This document shows positions 7,611 through 8,957 of a DNA stretch of 8,957 bases, piece by piece. The notes beneath the pieces were generated by a model. It had not been told where the DNA came from and did not search any database. It saw only the letters and a program-made list of their open reading frames with translations. The number at the start of each line of letters is the position of its first letter. The stretch's first letter is position 1. This DNA is from Pseudomonadota bacterium. Lineage in GTDB: Bacteria > Pseudomonadota > Gammaproteobacteria > Burkholderiales > Gallionellaceae. The position numbers and the translations under genes are program-made. The stretch is taken from the NCBI GenBank assembly GCA_021783855.1, contig JAJXTL010000121.1, positions 1-8,957 of the forward strand. Reading direction: 5' to 3'.

Positions 7611-7634
7611 TCTCTCATCCCATTCGAAGCTCGT

Positions 7635-8957
7635 TTAAGCCTCTTTAAAAACCAACTGGAAACAGGCGCCAGGCGCCTGTTTCTCATTGTAACTCAGACT
7701 GCCGCCCATCTCTTCGAGCAGTTGCCTTGACACGGCCAAGCCAAGGCCGGTGCCTTTGCCGATCGGTTTGGTGGTAAAAAAAGGATCGAATATTTTTTTA
7801 CGGATTTCATCACTGATACCAGGACCGTTGTCGCATACCGTTAGAATGATTTCACCGCTCTGGTGACGGCCGCTGATGGTAATGCGCTGCTCCGACTGCT
7901 CCGCAACGGCATCCCGCGCGTTCAGCAACAAATTCACCAGCACTTGTTGCAAACTGCCTGCGCTGCATTTAACTTGCGGGAGATCGACAGGCAAGTCGAT
8001 CTGAAGTTGCACTGCATTTTTTCTGAATTCGCCTTCCAGCAAGGCAGCGGTTCGTCTGACTGAGTCGTGGACATTACATATGGCATGATGGTCGCTGTCA
8101 GCACGTACGAATACCAGCATATGCTGCACGATTACCCTGATACGATCTATTTCGTGCAGTGCATTGCCCAACACCTCGATTGATTTGGCATCGACGGCCT
8201 TGTTTTTAGCATATTCGACATAGTTCATTACACCCATCAACGGGTTGTTAATTTCATGTGCCACACCGCCCACCATGGTACCCAACGAAGAAAGCTTCTC
8301 GATTTGAATCATGCGCTCGCGTGCCTCTTCAACCAGTTTGCGGGCGCTATTGTCGGTGCCGATCAGCAGGTAGCCGATGATGGCATTTTGCACGTCTCGC
8401 AGTGCAGTGACAGACACGACGGCCGGAAATCGGCTGCCATCGCGACGAATATAGGTCAGCTCGTAGATATCCTCGATGCCGCGCGAGGCTTTGAACACCA
8501 AAGCTTCGAAGCCCGGCATAATCGTAGTGCCAAGTTCATCACTCAAGGCGCGGGCGCGTGCAATCAACTCTTGTGGATCGGAAAGATCCGCCGGTGTGAT
8601 CTTGTTCATCACGTCGCTGGCGGTGTAGCCCAGCATGCGCTCGGCACCGACGTTGAAAATCTGAATCACGCCCTTCGCATCGGTGGCGATACTGGAAAAG
8701 TTGGCGCTGTCGAAAATCGCTTTCTGCAACGCGCCCGCTTTGAGCAGCGCTTCCTCTGCTAGTTTGCGGGCGGTATTGTCGGTACCGATCAGCAGGTATC
8801 CGATGATGGCGTTTTCTTTGTTACGCAGCGCGGTGACCGATACGACAGCCGGGAATCGGCTGCCATCCTTACGGATATAGGTCAGCTCGTAGATATCCTC
8901 GATACCGCGCGAGGCCTTGAACACCAGGGCCTCGAAGCCCGGGGTGATTGGGAGATC
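7635..8957 (-). CDS. PAS-repeat sensor histidine kinase (5' end outside window)
   Basis: The frame stays open to the right edge, so 440 C-terminal residues are visible and the true start lies beyond 8957; the GTG at 8924 is internal to a PAS repeat and is not the start. In order: the C-terminal half of one PAS-PAC unit, a full second PAS-PAC unit (with [10 protein letters not shown] and ending in the same [11 protein letters not shown] segment), then the kinase core. The H-box is VAHEINNPL with the phospho-acceptor His at 8256-8258, followed by the N-box [10 protein letters not shown] (about 7905-7940), the G1 box DNGPGI (about 7816-7836), the F-box FDPFFTTKP and the G2 box GTGLGL (about 7741-7760), all intact. 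No membrane segment occurs in the visible part, so sensing looks cytoplasmic, with PAS domains binding an unknown ligand or cofactor. The gene sits 24 bases before the REC-KaiB gene, which makes that protein its likely phosphorylation partner. The core resembles NtrB-like orthodox kinases. Confidence 0.93.
   Translation of the reverse strand, partial: DLPITPGFEALVFKASRGIEDIYELTYIRKDGSRFPAVVSVTALRNKENAIIGYLLIGTDNTARKLAEEALLKAGALQKAIFDSANFSSIATDAKGVIQIFNVGAERMLGYTASDVMNKITPADLSDPQELIARARALSDELGTTIMPGFEALVFKASRGIEDIYELTYIRRDGSRFPAVVSVTALRDVQNAIIGYLLIGTDNSARKLVEEARERMIQIEKLSSLGTMVGGVAHEINNPLMGVMNYVEYAKNKAVDAKSIEVLGNALHEIDRIRVIVQHMLVFVRADSDHHAICNVHDSVRRTAALLEGEFRKNAVQLQIDLPVDLPQVKCSAGSLQQVLVNLLLNARDAVAEQSEQRITISGRHQSGEIILTVCDNGPGISDEIRKKIFDPFFTTKPIGKGTGLGLAVSRQLLEEMGGSLSYNEKQAPGACFQLVFKEA
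7659..7683. repeat. Perfect 12-bp inverted repeat at the 3' end of the kinase gene
   Basis: GAAACAGGCGCC and GGCGCCTGTTTC flank a single central base. In RNA this would fold as a hairpin of about 11 pairs with a three-base loop. It lies inside the coding sequence, 22 bases before the kinase stop codon; on the minus strand five T residues follow a few bases after the second arm. It may weaken read-through or protect the kinase mRNA end, or it may be chance in a coding segment. Confidence 0.6.
8335..8520 (-). repeat. Direct repeat copy 1: PAS-PAC segment of the kinase gene (membrane-distal to the core copy reads second)
   Basis: This segment matches 8761-8946 at an offset of 426 bases (142 codons), with about 85 percent identity by hand count and no indels. 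It encodes the C-terminal half of the PAS unit next to the kinase core. The exact multiple of three keeps the frame and indicates an in-frame internal duplication. Confidence 0.8.
8761..8946 (-). repeat. Direct repeat copy 2: upstream PAS-PAC segment of the kinase gene
   Basis: This is the second copy of the 426-base duplication, running close to the window edge, so further units may lie beyond. At protein level the stretch from FKASRGIED to [11 protein letters not shown] is nearly identical in both copies, differing by a Lys/Arg exchange. Confidence 0.8.

Noticed and set aside
8922..8924. GTG at 8924 as the start of the histidine kinase
   Set aside because: The frame is open up to the window edge, and the preceding residues (PGFEAL) match the internal PAS repeat, so the gene begins further right.

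Overview
This window looks like chromosomal DNA of a betaproteobacterium. The main clue is a cyanophycin locus of the kind seen in that class (a second, divergent cyanophycin synthetase next to an ABC exporter and a DUF1854 protein); the family-level placement (for example Nitrosomonadales or Gallionellaceae) is a guess from gene content. The DNA is densely coding, with no gap longer than about 110 bases between genes, and no tRNA, rRNA, CRISPR array or insertion sequence was seen.

Left half (1-4898), cyanophycin metabolism. A cyanophycin synthetase paralogue runs leftwards from 2019 and leaves the window before its stop codon. It keeps the N-terminal domain and the ATP-grasp glycine/histidine motif, but its Mur-ligase-like domain has lost the P-loop lysine and a second conserved motif, so it resembles the CphA' member of the paired betaproteobacterial synthetases rather than a fully active CphA. 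Reading the other way from a 108-base divergent spacer are a 770-residue ABC exporter half-transporter with an unusual cytoplasmic N-terminal extension (PH-like segment plus a four-cysteine zinc ribbon) and, overlapping it by four bases, a 153-residue DUF1854 protein. These two are translationally coupled and are recurrent neighbours of cyanophycin genes; what is transported is not known from the sequence.

Right half (4915-8957), a signalling operon on the minus strand, convergent with the cyanophycin genes. In transcription order it has a cytoplasmic PAS-repeat histidine kinase (5' end outside the window), a response regulator whose output domain is a KaiB circadian-clock-type domain instead of a DNA-binding or enzyme domain, and a PAS-PAS-GGDEF-EAL protein with a degenerate GGDGF active site but an intact I-site and an intact EAL phosphodiesterase site. 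The spacers are 24 and 32 bases. A plausible reading is that the kinase senses a cytoplasmic cue, phosphorylates the REC domain of the REC-KaiB protein, and the KaiB domain then controls a partner, with the neighbouring cyclic-di-GMP phosphodiesterase as a further output. The REC-KaiB fusion in this context is the most interesting object in the window.
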